Positions 24,984 through 32,289 of a stretch of 64,000 bases of DNA are shown here, piece by piece. Made by a program: the position numbers and the translations under genes. This DNA comes from Bradyrhizobium lablabi (GTDB lineage: Bacteria > Pseudomonadota > Alphaproteobacteria > Rhizobiales > Xanthobacteraceae). The notes under the pieces were generated by a model. It ran no database searches and was not told where the DNA came from. It saw only the letters and a program-made list of their open reading frames with translations. The DNA is taken from contig NZ_JAFCLN010000014.1 of assembly GCF_018129385.1 (NCBI RefSeq), forward strand, positions 62,001-126,000, in the 5' to 3' direction. Positions within the stretch are counted from its first letter, which is position 1. Every line of letters begins with the position of its first letter.

Positions 24984-25675
24984 GATGGGAGGAACGTCCG
25001 AGAGGAACGTCCATCTCTGGGGAAACTGGCGATACTAGAGGAGATGTTTGCACCCGATTGCTAAGAGGATGTAGGAGGGCATACAACTTGTAGGTTGGGA
25101 AGAGGCTTGATACCACAAAATTGGGCAGGCTTGCACCTGCAGTCGCCGGGGCGATGACTGGATTTAAGCGCGCAAGTGGCTTGTTTTCGAGACGTCCGCA
25201 GCTATCGGCGCCGTCGAAATCGCTTGCCAGTCTGTTGCAGCACCTGCTGATGCAAGGTCGGCTAGTCGATTGGGCCGTCGAACCACTTCCGAATGGATGG
25301 TACCGGCCGCAGGCGTCACCGGTACATGCACGGTTCTATCGAGCGCACCGTAATATGGTTAAACTCTAGTACGTCCGCGCCACGTAGATCGTATTTGAAC
25401 TCCACGCGAGCATCCTCGTATGGTAGGGAGTTGCCTAACCAACCCTTCGAGAGCTTCCGGATTATCGATCTCTAAATCGAGCTCGAGCGTTCGTCACTAA
25501 CAATCGACCAATGGCTTGACCTCACGCCCGACTTTACAACGGTTCGAGGCATCATCGTCCCTTGCTGTGAAAATTGAGAGTGGGCTCGGTGACATGCGCC
25601 TATTCTACTACAGTCGATTGTGTGGGACGGCAGTGTGGGACGGGCACCGGAAATAAACTAAATACTTGATCTTGT
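24984..25675. other. Island edge between the nitrilase/SMC operon and tRNA-Arg
   Basis: No convincing gene lies here. Near the operon there is a pair of 11-base direct repeats (listed separately). On the minus strand an open frame between 25316 and 25471 reads like protein (LPYEDARVEFKYDLRGADVL) but has no start and may be a gene scrap. The stretch next to the tRNA holds a short repeated GTGTGGGACGG. This is where a tRNA-targeting element would have recombined. Confidence 0.45.
24989..25012. promoter_or_regulatory. Paired 11-base direct repeats before the nitrilase gene
   Basis: GAGGAACGTCC occurs at 24989..24999 and again at 25002..25012, a period of 13 bases, just upstream of the operon start codon. 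Its place in the leader suggests an operator or a translation control site. No regulator gene is adjacent. Confidence 0.35.
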
Positions 25676-25752
25676 TGGCGCACCCGACACGATTCGAACG
25701 TGTGACCTTTGCCTTCGGAGGGCAACGCTCTATCCAGCTGAGCTACGGGTGC
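25676..25752 (-). tRNA. tRNA-Arg (anticodon CCG)
   Basis: Read on the minus strand, a 7-base-pair acceptor stem GCACCCG/CGGGTGC, a D arm (GCTC...GAGC), an anticodon stem TTGCC/GGCAA with loop CTCCGAA, and a T arm ACACG/CGTGT with TTCGAAT are all intact. The anticodon is CCG, so it reads CGG (Arg). The CCA end is encoded. Its 3' end faces the accessory half of the window, the usual side for island integration. Confidence 0.97.
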
Positions 25753-25918
25753 TGAGGGCCCCCATTTAGCCGATTGGCCGGGCAGGGGCAACGGCTCTTG
25801 TTGCACCGCTTCCTTGGTGACGCCGGCCGCGGCAGCCGCGCGTTAGCGCCTCATTGCCCTCGCAGCGGCGGCTGGGCGGGGCTAAAGTCAGATCGCGCCA
25901 TCGAGCCGGGTTGCGTCA

Positions 25919-27817
25919 ATGAGTCTAGGGAGCACCCCCTTTCCCTGGGGGAACGGGTTGGAGGATTTTGCACTGTTTCGAACGCTCAGTTCGGAGCAGC
26001 GGCTGCGGGCGTTCCATGCCCTGGTCCGGCAGGATCTGCTGCGCGGGGAGTTGCTGGTGGCACAAGGCGAGCCTTCGGATTCGCTCTATCTGGTGCTGCA
26101 TGGCGCCCTCGCGGTGCGCCGGGCCGGCGAGGTCGAACCGATCGCCGAACTGCGCGGCGGCGAGATCGTCGGCGAGATCGGCTTTTTCGGAAATCTCCCG
26201 CGCACGGCCGATGTTGTCGCCATCCGCGACACCAGCATGCTGGTGCTGACGCGCGCGGCCTACCAGGAACTCGCACGGGATGCGCCGGCGATTGTCGAGG
26301 TGCTGCTCGCCGCGCTCGCACGCCGCTTCGCCAAGGAAACCGCGCGGCTGACGCCGCTGCGTGCCTCGCCCAAGGCGCGAACGGTCGCGCTGATCGAGGC
26401 CGGCACCGAACCGTCCCCTGGCCTGTTCGAGCGCCGCATGCGCGAGGGACTGGCGGCGACCGATGCCGAGATCGTCGATCCCGCGCGTCTGGCGGCCAGA
26501 TTCCCCGGCTGCGAACTCGATACGCCCGAGGTCGCCGACTGGCTCAACAAGCTCGAACACACCGCGCCGCTCGTGGTCTATTTCGGCGGCCGCGAAGCCA
26601 CGCCATGGGCGCGCAAGGCGATCCGCCAGGCCGACATGGTCGTGTTCCTGTGCCGGGGCGAAGCACCTGGCGGCGCGCGGACCGAGCTCGAAGCCTTTGC
26701 CTGTTCGGTTCATCCGGCATCAGTGCGGCGCCTCGTCCGCATTCACGACCGGCGAAGCAGCGAGGTCCGCGGCACCGCCGCCTGGCTCGCGCGGCTGCCG
26801 TCCTTCATGCACCATCATGTCGCGCTCGAAGACCAGATCGATATCGACAGCCTGATCCGCTTCCTCTCCGGCCGCGCGATCGGCTTCGTCGCCTCCGGCG
26901 GCGGCAGCTTTGGCACCGCACATGTCGGCCTCTACAAGGCGTTTCGCGAACGCGGCGTGATGTTCGACATCTTTGTCGGCACCAGCGTCGGCTCGGCGAT
27001 GGCGGCGGGATTTGCCAAAAATCTCGAGGCCGAGGATCTCGAGCGCGGCACGCACGAGATATTCGTCAAGGGCCGCAGCTTTCGCCGGCCGACCTGGCCG
27101 CGTTATTCGCTGCTGGATCACAAGGTGTTCGATCGGGCGCTGGCCGAGCAATATGGCCGCGACTGCCGGATCGAGGATTGCTGGCGGCCGTTTGCGGCGG
27201 TGGCGACCAATCTTTCCACCCACAGCATCGAATTGATCCGCTCCGGCCTGCTCTGGCAGGCGGTGCGCGCTTCCAGCGCGATTCCCGGGCTGCTGCCGCC
27301 GTTCTACACGCCTGACGGCGCGATGCTGGTCGACGGCTGCCTGATCGACAACGTTCCGCTCGCCCCGATGCATCAGCTCAAAAGCGGCCCCAATCTGGTG
27401 GTGCATTTCGGCGAGCCGGCCACCGAAACATTCAATGTCGACTATGCCGCGCTGCCCGGACGTTTCGAGCTGTTCGCTTCGCTCCTGATGCCGTTCCGCA
27501 AAAAGCTGCTCCCCTCGGCGCCCAGCGCCGTCAACGTGCTGTGGCGAAGCCTCGTGGCGCACCAGCGCTACGACATCCTGCCCACCACGCCGTTCGATGT
27601 CGTGATGCGCCCGCCGATCCCGCCCGATATCGACGTCACCGATTTCGACCGCCACAGCGATATCTTCCGCGCCTCCTATCTCTGGGCGCAGGCCACGATT
27701 GCCGCTCTGGAGGCGGAAGGGAGCCCGGCGCTGGAGGCCATCCTGTCGAGCGGCAAATCACCGTCGCGGCGGCCGCGTCCCGCGGCCGTGTTCCAGAGCA
27801 AGGTGCTGACGAATTGA
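25919..27817 (+). CDS. Patatin-like phospholipase with cyclic-nucleotide-binding domain
   Basis: The 632-residue product starts with a cNMP-binding/Crp-like domain (about residues 15-140, LVAQGEPSDSLYLVLHGALA and GEIVGEIGFFGNLPRTADVV). A middle Rossmann-like part follows, and then a patatin domain from about 320: oxyanion loop SGGGSFGTAHVG, nucleophile elbow GTSVG (Ser356) and the catalytic Asp472 in VDGCLIDN, where most relatives have DGG or DGA. This layout matches bacterial relatives of human neuropathy target esterase, which hydrolyse phospholipids or lysophospholipids at the membrane. The nucleotide-binding domain may set activity. It is transcribed alone, just right of the tRNA. Confidence 0.9.
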   Translation: MSLGSTPFPWGNGLEDFALFRTLSSEQRLRAFHALVRQDLLRGELLVAQGEPSDSLYLVLHGALAVRRAGEVEPIAELRGGEIVGEIGFFGNLPRTADVVAIRDTSMLVLTRAAYQELARDAPAIVEVLLAALARRFAKETARLTPLRASPKARTVALIEAGTEPSPGLFERRMREGLAATDAEIVDPARLAARFPGCELDTPEVADWLNKLEHTAPLVVYFGGREATPWARKAIRQADMVVFLCRGEAPGGARTELEAFACSVHPASVRRLVRIHDRRSSEVRGTAAWLARLPSFMHHHVALEDQIDIDSLIRFLSGRAIGFVASGGGSFGTAHVGLYKAFRERGVMFDIFVGTSVGSAMAAGFAKNLEAEDLERGTHEIFVKGRSFRRPTWPRYSLLDHKVFDRALAEQYGRDCRIEDCWRPFAAVATNLSTHSIELIRSGLLWQAVRASSAIPGLLPPFYTPDGAMLVDGCLIDNVPLAPMHQLKSGPNLVVHFGEPATETFNVDYAALPGRFELFASLLMPFRKKLLPSAPSAVNVLWRSLVAHQRYDILPTTPFDVVMRPPIPPDIDVTDFDRHSDIFRASYLWAQATIAALEAEGSPALEAILSSGKSPSRRPRPAAVFQSKVLTN

Positions 27818-27822
27818 TTTGC

Positions 27823-28143
27823 TCAGGCGCTCCGGCGCTGCCGGGATGTTCGTCCGGCCGTTGCCGGCCGGGCAGAAAGAGTGAGGCCCAGGGCGCGGAC
27901 GACGCGCATCACTGTGCTGAATTCAGGATTTCCAGTCTCGCCAAGTGCCTTGTAAAGGCTCTCTCGATTCAGGCCCGCACTCTTCGCTATCTCGCTCATG
28001 CCGCGCGCGCGGGCGACGAGGCCGAGGGCATCACGAATAAAATCAGCATCGCCGGATTCGAGTGCGGCGGTTATGTAGGCAACCTGACGCTCCTTGGTAT
28101 CGAGATAGTCTGCGGCATCAAATCGGGTCGTTTTGCTCATCAT
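27823..28143 (-). CDS. HigA-like antitoxin of a type II toxin-antitoxin pair
   Basis: The 106-residue product matches the addiction-module antidote family (COG3636 type): FDAADYLDTKERQVAYITAA at the start, then an HTH with GMSEIAKSAGLNRESLYKAL and FSTVMRVVRALGL. It should bind both its toxin and the operon promoter. The start ATG (28143 or the next ATG) overlaps the toxin stop, so the toxin is encoded first and the two are coupled. Confidence 0.9.
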   Translation of the reverse strand: MMSKTTRFDAADYLDTKERQVAYITAALESGDADFIRDALGLVARARGMSEIAKSAGLNRESLYKALGETGNPEFSTVMRVVRALGLTLSARPATAGRTSRQRRSA

Positions 28144-28430
28144 ACGGTCTCTGCCAGAACTTGGGCCTGCTTAATGTCCTGTTGCTGCGTCCGCTTGTCA
28201 CCGCCACAGAGAAGGATCACAATTTGCACGCCACGTTGCACGTAGTAGACGCGGTAGCCAGGTCCATAGTCGACACGCATTTCCAATATCCCTGCGCCGA
28301 CACTTTTTGTGTCCCCGGGATTTCCCTTCTCCAAGCGGCGAATGCGGGCAACTATGCGCGCGACCGCATTGGCGTCTTTCAGCCGGTGCAGCCAGATTGA
28401 AAATTCCCTTGTCTGACGCACCTCTATCAT
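28140..28430 (-). CDS. RelE/ParE-superfamily toxin (COG3657 type)
   Basis: The 96-residue product has the family pattern: FSIWLHRLKDANAVARIVAR, IRRLEKGNPGDTKSVGAG, ILEMRVDYGPGYRVYYVQRG, then LLCGGDKRTQQQDI. Members are mRNA-cleaving or gyrase-targeting proteins. I use the ATG at 28430; an upstream GTG at 28439 is also in frame. It precedes and overlaps the antitoxin gene. Confidence 0.9.
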   Translation of the reverse strand: MIEVRQTREFSIWLHRLKDANAVARIVARIRRLEKGNPGDTKSVGAGILEMRVDYGPGYRVYYVQRGVQIVILLCGGDKRTQQQDIKQAQVLAETV

Positions 28431-28582
28431 GGCCCGCACCCAATGTAGCCTATGGGCGACATATGATCAAGTGGCGCTGAAGCAGCAACCGGCATCCTGC
28501 ATTGTCCCGCCCGCTACAGCCTGTAAACTACGACGCAAATCGAGACTCACGCGCAAATCGACGTGCATCAGGAGACACAGGC

Positions 28583-29662
28583 ATGCGTCCGCTCGAATTC
28601 GGCTGGTATCTCCCCACGCATGGCGACACCACGGCCTACGGCCTGATGGAAGCGCAGATCGCAGGCTCGCCGGAACTGTGCGAGCGTGTGGTAACCGCGG
28701 CCGAGGCCGCCGGCTTCGAATATCTGCTGATTCCGGTCGGCTCGACCTGCTGGGAGGCCTGGATATCAGGCGCGTTCATGGCGGCGCGCTCGCACAGGAT
28801 CAAGCCGCTGATCGCGGCACGGCCGGGCTACATCAATCCGGTGCTGATGGCGAAAATGATCTCGACCTTCGACCAGATGTCGGGCGGGCGCATCTGCATC
28901 AACCTGATCGCGGGCCAGAACGAGAGCGAGGTCGAGAGCGAAGGCGTGCGCTACGCCAAGGAAGAGCGCTACGCGCTGATGGAGGAGGAAGTCTCGATCC
29001 TCAAGTCGCTCTGGACCACACGCGGCCCCGTGCATTTCGACGGCAAGTTCCACAAGATATCCGGCGCTTTCATCCGCCCGCGGCCGTTGCAGCAGCCATT
29101 TCCAAAATTCTATCTCGGCGGCGGCTCGCGCCAGGCCTGGGAGCTGTCGGCAAAGCATTCCGACGTGCACCTGTTCTGGGGTGATCTGCCGGAGAAGATC
29201 GCATCCAACATCGCCGAGATCCGCGAGATGGCGCGCGCGCACGACCGCCACCACGAGATCGGCTTTGGCATGCGGCTACAGGTGATCTGCCGCGAGAACG
29301 AGGCCGATGCGTGGGAGGCCGCCGACCAACTGGTGCGCCATGCCACCGAGCGGCAGAAGCAGGAGATGAAGACGCTCTACAACAAGTCAGAAGCCAATCA
29401 GCGGGTGCAGCAGCTCGCCCGCGAGCACGGCGATCTTCTCTTGCCGCATCTGTGGACCGGTATCACAAAAGTGCGGCCGGGCGCCGGCATCGCGGTGGTC
29501 GGCAATCCCGAGCAATGCGCGGCGACGCTACAGCAATTCATCGACGCCGGTTGCCACTCGTTCTGCCTGTCCGGCTATCTGCATGACGAGGAGGCCGAGC
29601 GCTTCGGCCGGCTGATCCGTCCGATCCTGGCTGAGAATAACCGCGGGCGATTGGCGGCGTGA
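28583..29662 (+). CDS. LLM-class flavin-dependent monooxygenase (SsuD-like)
   Basis: The 359-residue product is a luciferase-like TIM barrel that uses reduced FMN and oxygen. It starts MRPLEFGWYLPTHGDTTAYG and has VTAAEAAGFEYLLIPVGSTC, MISTFDQMSGGRICINLIAGQN, and LGGGSRQAWELSAKHSDVHL, the pattern of alkanesulfonate monooxygenases (SsuD). AGGAG lies 9 bases before the ATG at 28583, which overrules a longer frame from 28502. No ssu transport genes are next to it, so the substrate may be another sulfonate or a different compound. Confidence 0.88.
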   Translation: MRPLEFGWYLPTHGDTTAYGLMEAQIAGSPELCERVVTAAEAAGFEYLLIPVGSTCWEAWISGAFMAARSHRIKPLIAARPGYINPVLMAKMISTFDQMSGGRICINLIAGQNESEVESEGVRYAKEERYALMEEEVSILKSLWTTRGPVHFDGKFHKISGAFIRPRPLQQPFPKFYLGGGSRQAWELSAKHSDVHLFWGDLPEKIASNIAEIREMARAHDRHHEIGFGMRLQVICRENEADAWEAADQLVRHATERQKQEMKTLYNKSEANQRVQQLAREHGDLLLPHLWTGITKVRPGAGIAVVGNPEQCAATLQQFIDAGCHSFCLSGYLHDEEAERFGRLIRPILAENNRGRLAA

Positions 29663-29776
29663 CAGCGAATTCGTTGGCTTACGGACACGTCAAGCGGTTG
29701 TCGCACAGATGTCAGACGGTATTGTTGGTCCGTGGCGAAGCTCGACGTCGCGCTGGCGCCCACCGAGGCAACACAG

Positions 29777-30250
29777 ATGCACATCCCGCGTAATCTGAAG
29801 GAACTGACGGCGCTGTTTGCGAAATATGGCGCCAGGGAGCCAGAATCCTGGGCGAGATCCCAGCTTGATGAGGGAATTCCGCAACTTCAGAGGTTCCTGT
29901 TTCTCAGACAGGCTTGGAGCCAGGTCGTTCGCAATGGCGATGAGCAGTGGATACGGTCCTTGCTTCAAAACGCGGAGCGTTCTCCTGATGGGCCAGTCGC
30001 GCCCGCAGTCCGGAGATGCCTCGAGAAAGGTGTATCGGCTCAAGATCTCACCGACATCGTGCGTGGTGTGCAAGCCGAGTTCCTGTTCGGCCTCTGTTAT
30101 CTATTGGACGACCCGATGTTTACCGAGGCGGAGCTACAGAATTTCTCATGGGGACTTTTTGAAGTCGACGAGGACGGCGATCCGATCGGCCCGCGTATTT
30201 TCGCATTGCACGAGTCCGTCTCCGAAACCGATCCGGAGAGGGAGCTATAG
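29777..30250 (+). CDS. Hypothetical protein (157 aa)
   Basis: The product is mainly helical in the first half (LKELTALFAKYGAREPESWA, then FLFLRQAWSQVVRNG) and acidic at the end (FEVDEDGDPIGPRIFALHES). I do not recognise the family. GAGG lies 11 bases before the ATG at 29777. A GTG at 29732 would add 15 residues. It stands between the monooxygenase and a convergent small gene. Confidence 0.65.
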   Translation: MHIPRNLKELTALFAKYGAREPESWARSQLDEGIPQLQRFLFLRQAWSQVVRNGDEQWIRSLLQNAERSPDGPVAPAVRRCLEKGVSAQDLTDIVRGVQAEFLFGLCYLLDDPMFTEAELQNFSWGLFEVDEDGDPIGPRIFALHESVSETDPEREL

Positions 30251-30276
30251 AGTGAGGCCAGGCGGGCAGGACCATC

Positions 30277-30582
30277 CTATGCCTTGCTCATCGCCACCTG
30301 CGCGGCCAGCATTTTTCGCGTGGCTTCGATATCGACCAGCGGATAGACGTCGAATTCGGCCGGAATGATATCGGCCCATTCGTTCAGAATGCGGTGCAGT
30401 TGATCGTTGCTCTCCACGTCGAAGACGGCGACCGCACCGCGGCCGACGCGGGCATAGACCTGCTTGCAGACACCTGCCGCTTCATACCTGCCGATCCATG
30501 GCCAAAAACTCTGCCGCCGTTCGGCCATGTCCGACGGCCGTTCCGGCCGCGGCGTCGAAATCACCAGAAACAGGGCGGGCAC
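30277..30582 (-). CDS. Muconolactone-isomerase-like protein
   Basis: The 101-residue product has the fold pattern of muconolactone delta-isomerase: a first strand PALFLVIST, a helix with MAERRQSFWPWIGRYEAAG, a middle strand GRGAVAVFDVESNDQLHRIL and a final IIPAEFDVYPLVDIE. Such small proteins act as oligomers in aromatic breakdown or are uncharacterised relatives. GGAG lies seven bases before the GTG at 30582, so I start there. Other genes of the beta-ketoadipate pathway are not next to it, so the true substrate is unknown. Confidence 0.7.
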   Translation of the reverse strand: MPALFLVISTPRPERPSDMAERRQSFWPWIGRYEAAGVCKQVYARVGRGAVAVFDVESNDQLHRILNEWADIIPAEFDVYPLVDIEATRKMLAAQVAMSKA

Positions 30583-30603
30583 GTTAATTCTCCGCAGATC
30601 GCA

Positions 30604-30716
30604 GGGTGGGCAAAGACCACGGGGTTGGCAAAGCGTAGCGTGCCCGCCGTTCAAGGCAACGGTCTGGCCAGATGGTGGGCACGGCGCAGATGCGCCTTTG
30701 TCCACCCTACAACGTC
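30604..30716. repeat. Palindromic intergenic repeat
   Basis: Two halves built on GGTGGGCA and its complement face each other (AGGGTGGGCAAAG near 30604 and TTTGTCCACCCTAC near 30700), with GCGTAGCGTGCCCGCC between them. This resembles the palindromic repeats common between Bradyrhizobium genes. Confidence 0.6.
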
Positions 30717-31119
30717 ATGCCGGCACGATCACCTTGCCGATCGGCCACAGCGCGATGCCCGCAAGCTTGAGATGCGCCCAGGCAAAGGGAATGCCGATGA
30801 TGGTCACCGCGAGCAGCACCGCCGTGATGACGTGCCCGAGCGCCAGCCACCAGCCCGCGAGCACAAGCCAGATCAGGTTGCCGATCACGCCGAGCGGGCC
30901 GGTGCCGATATCCTCCATGCCCGTGACTTCGTCGCGCCGCACCGCGCGCGAACCGAACGGAAGCAGCGTGTAAACCGCGATATTGAACGCCGCCCGCGCC
31001 CAGGGGATGCCGATGATGGTGATCGCCATGATGATAGCGGCGACCAGCCAGCCGAACGCCATCCAGGCGCCGCCGATGAGGATCCAGAGGATGTTGAGGA
31101 GGATGGAAACCGGCTGCAT
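30715..31119 (-). CDS. yccF: YccF-family inner-membrane protein
   Basis: The 134-residue product consists of two internally similar halves, each with a glycine-rich hydrophobic hairpin: ILLNILWILIGGAWMAFGWL with ITIIGIPWARAAFNIA, and NLIWLVLAGWWLALGHVITA with VTIIGIPFAWAHLKLA. This duplicated IIGIP pattern defines the YccF (DUF307) family, whose role is unknown. It is downstream of the GGDEF genes on the same strand with a 93-base gap. Confidence 0.88.
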   Translation of the reverse strand: MQPVSILLNILWILIGGAWMAFGWLVAAIIMAITIIGIPWARAAFNIAVYTLLPFGSRAVRRDEVTGMEDIGTGPLGVIGNLIWLVLAGWWLALGHVITAVLLAVTIIGIPFAWAHLKLAGIALWPIGKVIVPA

Positions 31120-31212
31120 GCGATAATCCCCGCTTCTGGCTTGATTGCCTACAGCGCATATAAGGGCGCGCCGGATGCACGGACAGGGCGGGTTCGAGCG
31201 TCCGGAGAAAAA

Positions 31213-32289
31213 CTACCGCTTTGCGGCGCGCCGGAAATCGGAGACGGCGGCCGTGCCGGGATGCCGTCTTGCAAATTCGCCCAGCATGGCATCGGCGGAA
31301 ACGACGCGATTCCGGCCGAGACGCTTTGCCGCATATACCGCCTGGTCGGCCTGTCCGAGCAGCCAGTCGGGCCCGGCCTCATTGCTGCCCGGGACATGGG
31401 AAGCGACGCCGATGCTCAGCGTCACGATCGAACCGGTGCTGACATCGCCGAGCGCGATATCGAGCTCGATGACCGCCTCGCGCAGCCGTTCGGCGACGCT
31501 GCAAGCCGCGGCCATGTCGGTGTCCGGCATGATGATGGCAAATTCCTCGCCGCCATAGCGGGTGGCGAGGTCGGTCGGCCGGATCGCGGTCTTGCCGATC
31601 ACGCCCGCGATGGTGCGCAAGGCTTCATCGCCGCGCTGATGGCCGTGCCGGTCGTTGAACAGCTTGAAATGATCGACGTCGGCAAACAGCAGCGCCAGCG
31701 GCCGGCCGCTGCGCAGGCCGCGCGACCATTCCATCTGAAGCGCCTGGTCGAACGAGCGGCGGTTGGCGAGATCGGTAAGCGCGTCCTTGGCGGCCAGCGT
31801 CTTCAGCGCCATCTCGGCGCGCTTCTGGTCGGTCATGTCGCGCAGCGTTTCCACCACGGCGATCAGATTGCCGTCATCGTCGTGGATCGGGCCGGCGTCG
31901 ATCGCCAGATAAAGATGATTGCCGAGTTTTGGCATATGGCACCAGTTTTCCGCACTGGCGCCGAAGCTGCCGTCGTTCGACAGGGAGTGATGGGCGTAGA
32001 GCTCGCCGATCCTGTGCTGTTCGCCCAGCGCCACCACGTCGGCGAGGCAATAGCGCTCGTTCTCGTAAAAGGCTTCCCAGTGCCGGCTGGTGCCGAGCAC
32101 TTCGGCGGCGCTCATGCCGGTGAGCCGCTCGCAGGCGCGGTTCCAGACCACGACGCGCCGTCGCGGGTCGATCACGAAGGTCGGCACCACCAGATGCTGG
32201 AGCAGCCGCACCGCATAGGCATGCGCCAGCTCCGAGCTGCCGGCCAGCGAAGGCTTGTTGCGTTGCTGGCGCGGTCTGCGTGCCATCAC
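31213..32289 (-). CDS. PAS-GGDEF diguanylate cyclase
   Basis: The 358-residue product has a PAS domain (about residues 30-155, VVPTFVIDPRRRVVVWNRAC through VVETLRDMTDQKRAE) and a GGDEF domain (about 165-325). The active-site motif is RYGGEEF, one of the two active forms, with FADVDHFKLFNDRHGHQRGD upstream, so cyclic-di-GMP synthesis is expected. An RxxD inhibitory site cannot be made out (DLATRYGG). It has no membrane segment. The first codons overlap the stop of the larger upstream gene, so the two are made together. Confidence 0.93.
   Translation of the reverse strand: MMARRPRQQRNKPSLAGSSELAHAYAVRLLQHLVVPTFVIDPRRRVVVWNRACERLTGMSAAEVLGTSRHWEAFYENERYCLADVVALGEQHRIGELYAHHSLSNDGSFGASAENWCHMPKLGNHLYLAIDAGPIHDDDGNLIAVVETLRDMTDQKRAEMALKTLAAKDALTDLANRRSFDQALQMEWSRGLRSGRPLALLFADVDHFKLFNDRHGHQRGDEALRTIAGVIGKTAIRPTDLATRYGGEEFAIIMPDTDMAAACSVAERLREAVIELDIALGDVSTGSIVTLSIGVASHVPGSNEAGPDWLLGQADQAVYAAKRLGRNRVVSADAMLGEFARRHPGTAAVSDFRRAAKR

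Noticed and set aside
25600..25806. Minus-strand frame across the tRNA
   Set aside because: It reads through the tRNA-Arg gene and its composition is that of a translated tRNA flank.
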